Below are positions 16,072-23,303 of a DNA stretch of 56,077 nucleotides, one piece after another. The translations under genes and the position numbers were made by a program. Numbering within the stretch: the stretch's first letter is position 1; each line of letters opens with the position of its first letter. The notes under the pieces are model-generated. The model worked only from the letters and a program-made list of their open reading frames with translations, was not told the DNA's origin and did not search any database. Source of the DNA: an uncultured Armatimonadota bacterium. GTDB lineage: Bacteria > Armatimonadota > Fimbriimonadia > Fimbriimonadales > Fimbriimonadaceae. Location of the stretch: the NCBI GenBank assembly GCA_903899015.1, contig CAIUHP010000099.1, positions 1 to 56,077 of the forward strand. The letters are read 5' to 3'.

Positions 16072-17241
16072 ATGCCACCCAACTCCAAGCCCAAGGCACC
16101 GAAAACACGATTGCCTTTTTTGGAAGGAATCCGAGGGTTGGCGGCACTGTATGTGGTGATTGGTCACATTTGCTCCCTGTCAGATCCTCGATTCATCGCG
16201 GGACGAATCAGCCACTCGCCTGATTGGCTCCAAAGGGTGCTATCGGTCTTTTCTTATGGCCACCTAGCAGTCGCGGCGTTTATCGTACTTTCCGGTTTCT
16301 GCTTGGAGCTTTCGCTATTCGCGAGAGAGAACGGGGTCATTCACAGCCTCAAGCGTTTTTACAAGCGCCGGGCTCAGCGAATCTTGCCGCCGTATTACGT
16401 CTGCTTGGCGATTTCGATCTACGTGGGAATCACGATTACAAGCAAGCAGTTTGGAATCCCCTTTGAGCAGTATTTGCCGATCGACCAAAACACGATTCTG
16501 ACTCACGTGCTCCTGGTCCACAACTTCTCGCTTGACTGGATGTATAAGATCAACGGGGTGCTTTGGAGCATCGCGATCGAGGTCCAGCTTTACATCCTCT
16601 TCCCGTTGTTCGTATTAACCATCAACAAGCTTGGGCGGACAATTACTTTGGTGGCAGCAGGGCTCATCGCTTACGAAACGATTCTTCGCGTGCCGGGCGC
16701 GCCCAAGCTCTACCCGTGGTACGTGCCGCTCTTTGTCGGAGGCATGGTTGCCGCCCATTTGGCTTTCAAACCGACGAAGATCGGCCGGTTGCCGGTCCTC
16801 GGGAGTCTGCTCACGGTCTTATGCATCGGAGGTGCGTGCTACTCGACGTTTAGAGAGTGGCCCATTTTTGCTTCTGACCTCTTTACCGGGTTTGCAGTTG
16901 CGAGTCTTTGCTATGCCCTGACTGGGTCGCAGCGAGGACCGATCTATCGGCTCCTGATTTGGAAGCCGGTCGTCGTCCTCGGAACGTTTTCTTACAGCCT
17001 TTATCTCATGCATCACCCGATCGCACAGATTCTGTTTGCGAATCGTCCGGGCTGGGCAGTTGGAGAAGTGAACATGTTCCTTTATCTGCTGAGTTGCTTA
17101 CCGTTGATCCTCATCGGTTGCGGCATCTTTTACTTCTTCTTTGAACTACCGTTTATTCCCAAGAAATCGGGAACACCACAACCAGAGTCAAAGAAACACG
17201 CTCCTGCTGGCCTACCATTGCGGCCCTACGCGCCTAAATAG
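16072..17241 (+). CDS. Acyltransferase 3 (OafA/YrhL-type) membrane O-acyltransferase
   Basis: A 389-residue integral membrane protein with about ten transmembrane helices. The N-terminal LPFLEGIRGLAALYVVIGHIC carries the conserved R-G-x-A and catalytic His of Acyl_transf_3, and YKRRAQRILPPYYVCL is the matching family R-x-x-R-I-x-P-x-Y motif. Such enzymes acetylate or succinylate cell-surface polysaccharides, exopolysaccharide or secondary metabolites, moving acyl groups across the membrane. The C-terminal 30 residues are a basic Pro-rich cytoplasmic tail. It is divergent from the rhamnosidase and followed by a hairpin. No glycosyltransferase is adjacent, so the substrate cannot be named. Confidence 0.9.
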   Translation: MPPNSKPKAPKTRLPFLEGIRGLAALYVVIGHICSLSDPRFIAGRISHSPDWLQRVLSVFSYGHLAVAAFIVLSGFCLELSLFARENGVIHSLKRFYKRRAQRILPPYYVCLAISIYVGITITSKQFGIPFEQYLPIDQNTILTHVLLVHNFSLDWMYKINGVLWSIAIEVQLYILFPLFVLTINKLGRTITLVAAGLIAYETILRVPGAPKLYPWYVPLFVGGMVAAHLAFKPTKIGRLPVLGSLLTVLCIGGACYSTFREWPIFASDLFTGFAVASLCYALTGSQRGPIYRLLIWKPVVVLGTFSYSLYLMHHPIAQILFANRPGWAVGEVNMFLYLLSCLPLILIGCGIFYFFFELPFIPKKSGTPQPESKKHAPAGLPLRPYAPK

Positions 17242-17246
17242 AGCAA

Positions 17247-17276
17247 GGCGAAGTCTGTTATCGACGGGACTTCGCC
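17247..17276 (+). terminator. Hairpin after acyltransferase gene
   Basis: GGCGAAGTC (17247-17255) pairs with GACTTCGCC (17268-17276), a 9-bp stem with a 12-nt loop, 5 bases after the stop and followed by CTTTGG. The T-run is short, so a moderate terminator. Confidence 0.6.
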
Positions 17277-17318
17277 CTTTGGTGCATTTATGTGGTCCAA
17301 ACAGGTTGGGAAACCGGC

Positions 17319-17324
17319 CATAAT
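17319..17324 (+). promoter_or_regulatory. -10 element (CATAAT) of the pyr cluster, leaderless type
   Basis: CATAAT lies 8 nt before the pyrR ATG, leaving almost no 5' leader for an attenuator. Confidence 0.5.
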
Positions 17325-17332
17325 CTTTTCAA

Positions 17333-17866
17333 ATGAGCGCAGTGTTGCTCGACGCAGGAGACATGCGAAGGACCCTCGGGCGCATGGCGCACGAGATTCT
17401 TGAAGCCAATCAGGGCGCCGAGGATTTAGTAGTAGTAGGCGTTCTTCGTCGCGGTTGGCCAATCGCGAAACGACTCGCCTTTTTGATGACCCAGATCGAA
17501 GGAACGACCGTTCCATGCGGAAAACTGGATGTTCGCGCATTTCGCGACGACAAGCCGAATGCAGAATCGGATGAGACGGAGATTCCCTTTGAAGTCTCTG
17601 GCAAAACCGTGATTCTCGTCGATGAAGTTATCTACACTGCTCGAACAGTTCGAGCTGCACTAGATGGCCTCATGCGATTTGGCAGACCCAAGTCGGTGCA
17701 ATTGGCGGTGCTGATCGACCGAGGGCATCGCGAATTACCGATCGAGCCGAATTACTGTGGCAAGAAGGTCGCCACCGAGAAGGGTGACCATATCATTGTC
17801 CGCGTGAACGAATACGACGGCATGGACCTTGTTGAGTTGAAGCGAGCTTCTCAGGAGAGCGAATAA
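17333..17866 (+). CDS. pyrR: PyrR bifunctional pyr regulator / uracil phosphoribosyltransferase
   Basis: A 177-residue PyrR. Family proteins bind pyr mRNA in response to UMP and can also convert uracil plus PRPP to UMP. The PRPP-binding loop is VILVDEVIYTARTVRAALD (residues ~88-106), with Glu and Ala where B. subtilis PyrR has Asp and Gly. The basic RNA-face/UPRT segment LIDRGHRELPI..NYCGKK is kept. It is first gene of pyrR-pyrB-pyrC, with pyrB starting two bases after its stop. A -10 hexamer 8 nt from the ATG suggests a leaderless mRNA, so the usual upstream anti-terminator is absent. Regulation, if any, would have to act on another transcript or at initiation of translation. Confidence 0.92.
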   Translation: MSAVLLDAGDMRRTLGRMAHEILEANQGAEDLVVVGVLRRGWPIAKRLAFLMTQIEGTTVPCGKLDVRAFRDDKPNAESDETEIPFEVSGKTVILVDEVIYTARTVRAALDGLMRFGRPKSVQLAVLIDRGHRELPIEPNYCGKKVATEKGDHIIVRVNEYDGMDLVELKRASQESE

Positions 17867-17868
17867 GC

Positions 17869-18804
17869 ATGGCGAAACATCTCTTAGGCATACGGCATCT
17901 CAACAAAGACCAGATTGAGCACCTCCTCAGCTTAGCGGCCGACTTCAAATTACGCGTGATTGAAGATAAGCCAGTACCCAAGCTCAACAAGCAGGTCGTG
18001 GGAATGCTCTTCTTCGAAAACTCGACTCGCACCCGAGTCAGTTTTGAGATGGCGGCTCATTATTTGAGCATGAAATCGGCCAATTTTGCCGCCGGCAACT
18101 CTTCGATGAGCAAAGGCGAAACGCTGAAGGACACCATTCTTACCCTTCGCTATGAGCGATTGACAGGTCTTGTGATGCGACATCGGATGTCGGGCGCGCC
18201 CACCCTGGCCTCCCACCATTTTGGCGGTCCGGTTGTGAATGCAGGTGATGGGCAACACGAACATCCCACCCAAGCCCTCGGCGATGCACTGACAATTATT
18301 GAGCGCAAAGGGGATTTAGATGGGCTCCGAGTCGCAATCGTCGGTGACGTTGAGCATTCACGAGTCGCCCGATCCAATGCTTGGCTCCTGAGCAAGATGG
18401 GAGCCGAAGTTCGATTTGTTGGGCCTAAAACGCTGATCCCGTCGCTATCTGCGATGCTACCCGCCAGTGTGTATTACGACCTTGCAACGGGAATTGCCGA
18501 TGCAGACGTCATTATCACCCTGCGCCTCCAAAAGGAGCGCATGAGCGAGGGCATGTTGAGCTCGGTTGGCGAGTACGCCTCGATGTACCAAGTCAACAAA
18601 GACACGTTGCGCTACGCCAAGCCGGACTGCTTAGTGATGCATCCTGGCCCGCTCAATCGCGGAATTGAGGTCGACGACATAGCGGCAGACGGTGAGCGGT
18701 CCGCAATTAATGCTCAAGTTGAGAACGGAGTCTTCGTCCGAATGGCGTCTCTTTACTGGTGCTTTACCAACGAAGAAACCCACGTGGACATGGTAACTGC
18801 CTAG
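17869..18804 (+). CDS. pyrB: Aspartate carbamoyltransferase, catalytic chain
   Basis: A 311-residue PyrB that condenses carbamoyl phosphate and aspartate to N-carbamoyl-aspartate, the committed step of pyrimidine synthesis. Seen are the carbamoyl-phosphate loop FFENSTRTRVSFE (residues ~49-61), the SSMSKGETLKDT loop with the Ser and Lys that reach the neighbouring subunit, MRHRMSGAP, and HEHPTQALGDALT. VMHPGPLNRGIE near the C-terminus is typical of the class that pairs with a dihydroorotase. No pyrI regulatory chain is nearby. ATG 17869 follows pyrR by two bases with an AGGAG-like CAGGAG at 17852-17857 inside pyrR, so coupling is likely. Confidence 0.95.
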   Translation: MAKHLLGIRHLNKDQIEHLLSLAADFKLRVIEDKPVPKLNKQVVGMLFFENSTRTRVSFEMAAHYLSMKSANFAAGNSSMSKGETLKDTILTLRYERLTGLVMRHRMSGAPTLASHHFGGPVVNAGDGQHEHPTQALGDALTIIERKGDLDGLRVAIVGDVEHSRVARSNAWLLSKMGAEVRFVGPKTLIPSLSAMLPASVYYDLATGIADADVIITLRLQKERMSEGMLSSVGEYASMYQVNKDTLRYAKPDCLVMHPGPLNRGIEVDDIAADGERSAINAQVENGVFVRMASLYWCFTNEETHVDMVTA

Positions 18805-18853
18805 CACTCGGTGTTGCCCCTAAACTGACTATGAACCTGGAGAATGAAAAGAT

Positions 18854-20173
18854 TTGAGAACGCTCTTAAAAAATGGCCGGATTCTGGACCCATCTCAGGA
18901 GTTGGATAGAGTTTCCAGTCTTCTGATTGAAGACGATCAAATCGTCGGTTTCGGAAATGATGTGCTGGATGCTCAAGTTGATGAGACTTACGATTGCACC
19001 GGCATGTGGATCTGCCCCGGTTTAGTCGACCCGCATGTTCATCTGCGCGAACCGGGTGGCGAGCACAAAGAAACGATCGTGACCGGAACTCAGGCAGCAG
19101 CGGCAGGAGGCTACACCACGATTTGCTGCATGCCAAATACCGATCCGCCTCTGGATAGCCCGGCACTCATCGACTTCATCCTTGACCGAGCAGCATCTCC
19201 GGAGGCAGGTGGCGTTTTCGTTGCTCCTGTAGGTGCACTCACTCGCGGCATGCGCGGAGAGGAACTCTCCGATTTGGCTGCGCTCAAACGTGCCGGCATC
19301 GTGGCCGCAAGTGACGAACAGTTCCCCATTCAGAATTCGAAGATCATGATGCAGGCGATGGAGTTCTGCGTCCAGCTTGATCTTCCGATCATGGCTCACT
19401 GCGAGGATATGAACCTCACCCGGGGTGGCAGCATGCACGAGGGTGCGGTCAGCGCAATGCTTGGGATGAAGGGAATTCCCCGCTCCGCCGAAGAGATCGC
19501 GATCGTTCGGAATTGTCTCCTTTCGCTCCACACCGGATGTCAGCTCCACGTTATGCGCGTGAGCACATGGGGAGCAGTGGAAATGATTCGCCAAGCCAAG
19601 TTCCTTGGCGCCCCCGTAACTTGCGAGATCTGCCCTATGCACTTCGCCTTCACCGATGAGAATATTGGCGAATTCGATACGCGATTTAAGATTCAGCCTC
19701 CTCTTCGAACTCAAGTTGATATCGACTTGCTCGTTCAGGGATTAACTGACGGCACGATCGACTGCATTGCCAGCGACCACTCACCGCATGCATCGCATGA
19801 AGTGGATGTTCCATTCGAGGAAGCCCCTTTTGGATCGGCCCAGCTTGAATCGGCAGTGGGTGTCACGTTGACACTGCTTACGCATAAGGGAGTCTTAACC
19901 CCGCTTGAAACCATCAACAAACTCAGCACCAAGCCAGCCCAAATCTTGCGACTTGATGCAGGAACCTTCCGACCAGGAGGAACTCCGGTAGCCCAAGTCT
20001 GTGTTATAGATCCTGACTGTGAATGGACGTTCGACCGACACAAGACCTTCAGCAAGAGCAAGAACACCCCGTTTGACGGAATGCGCATGAAAGGTAAAAC
20101 CATGCTCACTTTCTCGGGAAGTGAAATCTACCGCGACGCGCTGTTTGGCGACGAACGGTATTCAGTCGGATAA
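18854..20173 (+). CDS. pyrC: Dihydroorotase (class I), with one zinc ligand replaced by Arg
   Basis: A 439-residue class I dihydroorotase, third enzyme of UMP synthesis. Conserved: HVHLREPG with His61 and His63, Asp154 in AASDEQ, His182 in MAHCED, Asp308 in ASDHSPH, and CMPNTDPP. The position equal to Aquifex His232 (normally AHVST) is Arg235 in LHVMRVST, one base change from His, and the usual TPHHL is CPMHF. Two metal-site positions therefore deviate, while the rest of the fold is intact. It may be a low-activity or mononuclear form, or a PyrB-scaffolding partner. TTG 18854 starts the protein, with GGAG about 12 nt upstream; no in-frame ATG precedes the conserved N-terminus. It lies 49 bases after pyrB. 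Confidence 0.9.
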   Translation: MRTLLKNGRILDPSQELDRVSSLLIEDDQIVGFGNDVLDAQVDETYDCTGMWICPGLVDPHVHLREPGGEHKETIVTGTQAAAAGGYTTICCMPNTDPPLDSPALIDFILDRAASPEAGGVFVAPVGALTRGMRGEELSDLAALKRAGIVAASDEQFPIQNSKIMMQAMEFCVQLDLPIMAHCEDMNLTRGGSMHEGAVSAMLGMKGIPRSAEEIAIVRNCLLSLHTGCQLHVMRVSTWGAVEMIRQAKFLGAPVTCEICPMHFAFTDENIGEFDTRFKIQPPLRTQVDIDLLVQGLTDGTIDCIASDHSPHASHEVDVPFEEAPFGSAQLESAVGVTLTLLTHKGVLTPLETINKLSTKPAQILRLDAGTFRPGGTPVAQVCVIDPDCEWTFDRHKTFSKSKNTPFDGMRMKGKTMLTFSGSEIYRDALFGDERYSVG

Positions 20174-20175
20174 CT

Positions 20176-20961
20176 ATGCGGATTCGCACCACTCTTTCTT
20201 TACTGGCACTTATATCGATTGTGGGGTGCCAGTCAGCCAAGTTGCCCAATCCCAACGAACCATCAGAGGTTGGGATGCTTTCGGGAGATAACGTTGCCGA
20301 CCAATTTCAATCCATATCGGATTCGATGGCGGTTCACCGTAATCGACGCGAAATCAACGAGGCCGAATATGAAGCGATCATGCGTGATTACGCTTCTAAG
20401 TTGCTATCCGGCTACAGCCCAGACAAAGCTGATCCAGCGAAAGCTTACAAATATGCTGAAGTGCTCATTGCGGCCAAGAATTGGCCCGTCGCAAAAGCTA
20501 CCCTCGAAGTAGCCGTAAAGTTTGCTCGAATGACCAAAAACCAGGATCGCCGAGTCAATGACTCGCTCCGATTGGCTCGAGTCTATGCGGAAATGGGTGA
20601 TGTGGCGGAGGCAATCAAGGTTGCTCGTTCAACCTTTGACGCCCCTCCCGAAGAATCGGCACCGATACTTTTTGCAGCGCAGTATGAGATTACTCGTGCT
20701 GGCAGAGGCAAGGGGAAAGACATTGAACTCGCTCATTTGATCGAGGATGCGATTGCCATTGATCTGAAAGTCAAAGTGAACGCCGACACCGCACCCGGGA
20801 TCCTCTTTCTCCGCCAACGACCTCACCACATTAGTGTTGCGTGGAGAACGGTTGCAACGCTTTATTCCGCTGCCAACCGACCCGATTTGGCGGCAAAAGC
20901 CCTGTTGAATGCAGACACATTGGGCCACCATTCCATGATGGATCAGACTAGGACAATCTAG
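20176..20961 (+). CDS. Lipoprotein with TPR-like helical repeats
   Basis: A 261-residue predicted lipoprotein. The signal peptide MRIRTTLSLLALISIVGC ends in a lipobox (IVGC, Cys18). The mature part is mostly helical with repeated A-x-x-Y/L-x-x-A patterns (AKAYKYAEVLIAAKNWPVAKA, NDSLRLARVYAEMGDVAEAI, WRTVATLYSAANRPDLAAKA), as in degenerate tetratricopeptide repeats that mediate protein contacts. ATG 20176 begins two bases after the pyrC stop, so it is co-transcribed and probably coupled, although no link to pyrimidine synthesis is evident. No specific family is recognised. Confidence 0.7.
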   Translation: MRIRTTLSLLALISIVGCQSAKLPNPNEPSEVGMLSGDNVADQFQSISDSMAVHRNRREINEAEYEAIMRDYASKLLSGYSPDKADPAKAYKYAEVLIAAKNWPVAKATLEVAVKFARMTKNQDRRVNDSLRLARVYAEMGDVAEAIKVARSTFDAPPEESAPILFAAQYEITRAGRGKGKDIELAHLIEDAIAIDLKVKVNADTAPGILFLRQRPHHISVAWRTVATLYSAANRPDLAAKALLNADTLGHHSMMDQTRTI

Positions 20962-21034
20962 TATTTTGCAACTGACGATTATTAGGCCCTCGTTCTAGGC
21001 ACGTACTAATCTTTTGTAGAAATCGTGGAACTAT

Positions 21035-21064
21035 TTGGGAATGTGAGGCATTTCGAATTATAAT
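21035..21064 (+). promoter_or_regulatory. Sigma70-type promoter with leader, upstream of Met-rich protein gene
   Basis: TTGGGA (21035-21040), 18 nt, then TATAAT (21059-21064). Transcription would start near 21071, giving a ~50-nt leader that contains AGGAG at 21109-21113, 9 nt before ATG 21123. This contrasts with the leaderless starts elsewhere in the window. Confidence 0.55.
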
Positions 21065-21122
21065 GGCGTTGGCCGAACAGGATGTTCCCTGGTGCTCTGC
21101 CACGTCTTAGGAGAAATTGACA

Positions 21123-21386
21123 ATGAAAAAGATTCTAACTCTCGTATGTGTATCTGCTCTCGTACTTTCTAGCGTTGCCTTCGCACAAGACAAAGGCGGC
21201 ATGATGAAGAAAGACTCCATGATGAAGCACGGAGCGATGAAGCATGGTTCCATGATGAAGCACGGCATGATGAAGAAAGGCTCCATGATGAAGCACGGCA
21301 TGATGAAGAAGGGCTCCATGATGAAGCACGACGGCATGATGAAGAAAGGCTCGATGATGAAGGGCGACATGAAGAAGGGCGGCTAG
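21123..21386 (+). CDS. Secreted Met/Lys/His-rich repeat protein (MXKDX-like)
   Basis: An 87-residue exported protein. A clean signal peptide (MKKILTLVCVSALVLSSVAFAQ) precedes a ~65-residue mature chain built almost only of Met, Lys, His, Gly, Ser and Asp in repeats of the type MMKKGS and MMKHGM. It has more than 20 Met and several His. It resembles the 'pentapeptide MXKDX repeat' small secreted proteins. Met/His clusters could bind Cu(I) or other soft metals or scavenge oxidants; this is inference from composition. It has a strong Shine-Dalgarno and promoter, and ends at a strong bidirectional terminator, so it is probably well expressed on its own. Confidence 0.8.
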   Translation: MKKILTLVCVSALVLSSVAFAQDKGGMMKKDSMMKHGAMKHGSMMKHGMMKKGSMMKHGMMKKGSMMKHDGMMKKGSMMKGDMKKGG

Positions 21387-21413
21387 TCCCCTTCTTTTCT
21401 GCTTTTTAACCGA

Positions 21414-21449
21414 AAGGCGGCAAGGTCCATGCGACCTTGCCGCCTTTTT
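21414..21449. terminator. Strong bidirectional terminator between the Met-rich protein gene and maf
   Basis: AAGGCGGCAAGGT (21414-21426), 7-nt loop, ACCTTGCCGCCTT (21434-21446), a perfect 13-bp stem followed by TTT. A-residues on the left side let it work for maf, whose stop codon lies at its edge. Confidence 0.9.
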
Positions 21450-22023
21450 AAATCACGTCCCAGATTTCTTTGAGTTTTTCGATGGGCAGTCCGATCACAT
21501 TCGAGATGGAGCCTTCCAAACGCTGGACAAACCCTTCGGCTCCCTGCTGAATCGCATAGCTACCTGCTTTATCCATCGGGATGCCTGTCTCCACATAGGT
21601 TTCAATCTCCTGTCGCATCAGATCTCGAAACGTAACCCGAGACGTGTCACTTAGCACTCGCTCACCTCCCGGCCATTTAAGGCATATCCCGGTTATGACC
21701 AAGTGAGTTCGCCCCGACAGTCTTGTAAGCATCTGAACCGCATCGTTCTGATTCACTGGTTTTGAAAACTGTTCATATCTTCCCGCTTCGATCGGCAGAG
21801 CCACCACCGTATCCCCTCCGATGACAAGTGAATCGGGCCGTGTCAGAAAGACAGCATTTGCTTTTGCCTGGGCCAATCCCTCCGCGGTCGCATACGGGTC
21901 CTCAACAGTGAGAGCGTCTTCGTCAACGTGAGAAACCACGACTTCAAAGTTCTCAGCTAATTCTTTGAGCAATTCCTGCCGTCGAGGGGATCCGCTAGCA
22001 AGCACGATGTGGAACTTTGGCAC
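21448..22023 (-). CDS. maf: Maf-type nucleoside triphosphate pyrophosphatase
   Basis: A 191-residue Maf protein. It hydrolyses dTTP/UTP or modified nucleotides to monophosphates and is linked to septum control and pool cleaning. The N-terminal ASGSPRRQELL is the family signature (residues ~9-19); VIGGDTVVAL carries the catalytic Asp, and the FSKPVNQNDAVQML, MDKAGSYAIQQGAEGFV and SNVIGLPIEKL blocks are all in place. The start is GTG 22023, with TAAACT 6 nt upstream and no Shine-Dalgarno, a leaderless layout. It is convergent with the Met-rich protein gene and shares its terminator. Substrate subclass (YhdE or YceF) cannot be fixed by eye, although the QGAEGFV block favours the dTTP/UTP type. 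Confidence 0.93.
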   Translation of the reverse strand: MPKFHIVLASGSPRRQELLKELAENFEVVVSHVDEDALTVEDPYATAEGLAQAKANAVFLTRPDSLVIGGDTVVALPIEAGRYEQFSKPVNQNDAVQMLTRLSGRTHLVITGICLKWPGGERVLSDTSRVTFRDLMRQEIETYVETGIPMDKAGSYAIQQGAEGFVQRLEGSISNVIGLPIEKLKEIWDVI

Positions 22024-22029
22024 TCGCCT

Positions 22030-22035
22030 AGTTTA
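22030..22035 (-). promoter_or_regulatory. -10 element (TAAACT) of maf, leaderless type
   Basis: TAAACT on the minus strand, 6 nt before the GTG start of maf. Confidence 0.45.
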
Positions 22036-22126
22036 CGGATCTTTTGTGAATTCAAAAGATGCCCAGGATCTGGAATGGGGAAAACTTTCAGCAACTTAAA
22101 TGCCAAACGTGTTGTTCAATGATGAT

Positions 22127-22152
22127 ATGTGACGGAACAAGAGCCGTCACAT
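22127..22152 (+). promoter_or_regulatory. Perfect inverted repeat in the leader of the lipoprotein gene
   Basis: ATGTGACGG (22127-22135), loop AACAAGAG, CCGTCACAT (22144-22152). The 9-bp perfect arms sit 10 nt before the GGAGG ribosome site. No T-run follows, so it is more likely an operator or mRNA hairpin than a terminator. TGTGA-N-TCACA resembles Crp-type half sites, but the 8-nt spacer plus extra GG/CC is not canonical. Confidence 0.5.
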
Positions 22153-22176
22153 GAACAGCATTGGAGGTGCTGCAAT

Positions 22177-23238
22177 ATGGCTAAATTGAACCTTGGACTT
22201 CTCGTCCTGGTTTTAGTCGTCGGCAATGTTGCCGGATGTAAACCATCTATTGAAGCCGACTTGTCGCCGAATGGAAGGACGGCTGCGATTACAAGAGATC
22301 GCGGTTTGCTCTTTCGCGACACATCAGGTCAAGCTTCAGATCGACTCGTCTCACTCAAAGGCCCCGAATCTCCGGTCTATTCTCCCGACGGTAAGTGGGT
22401 TGTCGTAGCCTCGGGAAAGAAGACCTATTTGGTCGAGGAATCGACGGGCTACCTTTCTCTCATCCCCTCGATCTCACCACCGTACGCTTGGAAGCCAGAT
22501 AGTTCCGAGTTGTGTGGCACACGAGCCAACCAAGCGGTTGTCGTTCACGTCGCATCGAAAGAGGTCTGCCGAACTTACGCGCTTCCCGAAAATCCAGAAC
22601 ATGCCATCTGGCTGGGAACCCAGCGTGACTTAGCATTCACACGTGGTCATCGACTCCATGTTGTGACCAACGGAAAAGTACAAAGCCTGAACGTGGATGG
22701 ATCGATAACTTCAATCGCTCAAAAGGAGAAGAGCCAAACGATCGTGCTCACGGAAATGTTCGTTCGATCTCAACCGAAGAGCATTCCTGCCAGCGATGTC
22801 CGAATCGAGGAAGTGCCGATGGACCTTAAGGACCCGCCAAAGCAAATATGGACAGCCCTCGACAAGGAAGCTCTCGATATTAAGGATCGATTCTGTATTA
22901 CCGTCGCATCACTCGTTTCTCCCGATGGAGCACGAGTTGCTAATGTTGGCTTCGTCGATCAAAGCGAGCCAGGTCTGCTTAAGAAATTTGAAGCCTTAGG
23001 CGGGTTCGACGAAACGATCACCGATGCCAAGCTAAAGAAGCGCTTGCAAGCCCTGCAAAAGCAAATGCACTTTGCGGCGGTCATGACTTGTCGTGAATTA
23101 GGCCCATCCGTCGGGCCTCCCGTCAAACTCCTTAAGCAAAAATCCGATCAGTTGACCGATTCTTTCTTCTGGTCAAAGGACAGTCGAAAATTCGGAGTTT
23201 TTCTTGGAGAAAAGCTCGTTCTCTTGCCGATTCCATAG
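22177..23238 (+). CDS. Lipoprotein with beta-propeller-like (TolB/WD40-like) repeats
   Basis: A 353-residue predicted lipoprotein. ATG 22177 is chosen because GGAGG lies at 22163-22167 and the signal peptide (MAKLNLGLLVLVLVVGNVAGC, lipobox VAGC) follows immediately; a GTG frame is open from 22129. The mature part shows strand repeats of the type SPVYSPDGKWVVVASG, PYAWKPDSSELCG and FFWSKDSRKFGVF, the S-P/K-D-x-K-x pattern of TolB/WD40 blades. It probably forms a periplasmic-facing propeller that binds protein or ligand. No enzymatic motif is seen and no close family is recognised. Confidence 0.65.
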   Translation: MAKLNLGLLVLVLVVGNVAGCKPSIEADLSPNGRTAAITRDRGLLFRDTSGQASDRLVSLKGPESPVYSPDGKWVVVASGKKTYLVEESTGYLSLIPSISPPYAWKPDSSELCGTRANQAVVVHVASKEVCRTYALPENPEHAIWLGTQRDLAFTRGHRLHVVTNGKVQSLNVDGSITSIAQKEKSQTIVLTEMFVRSQPKSIPASDVRIEEVPMDLKDPPKQIWTALDKEALDIKDRFCITVASLVSPDGARVANVGFVDQSEPGLLKKFEALGGFDETITDAKLKKRLQALQKQMHFAAVMTCRELGPSVGPPVKLLKQKSDQLTDSFFWSKDSRKFGVFLGEKLVLLPIP

Positions 23239-23303
23239 GCTACGGTGACCGAGAAACCACGGAACTACTCGGATACGCCACAATAGGGATTCCGAGTAGT
23301 TCC

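Noticed and set aside
17296-17307. PyrR-binding loop (TCCAAACAGGTT resembles UCCNGNGAGGU)
   Set aside because: The conserved loop G residues are replaced and the sequence lies upstream of the likely -10, so it would not be transcribed from that promoter.
22127-22152. Crp/cAMP site in the lipoprotein leader
   Set aside because: Half-sites TGTGA/TCACA are present but the centre is a 12-nt GC-containing spacer (GG + 8 + CC) rather than the canonical 6-nt spacing.
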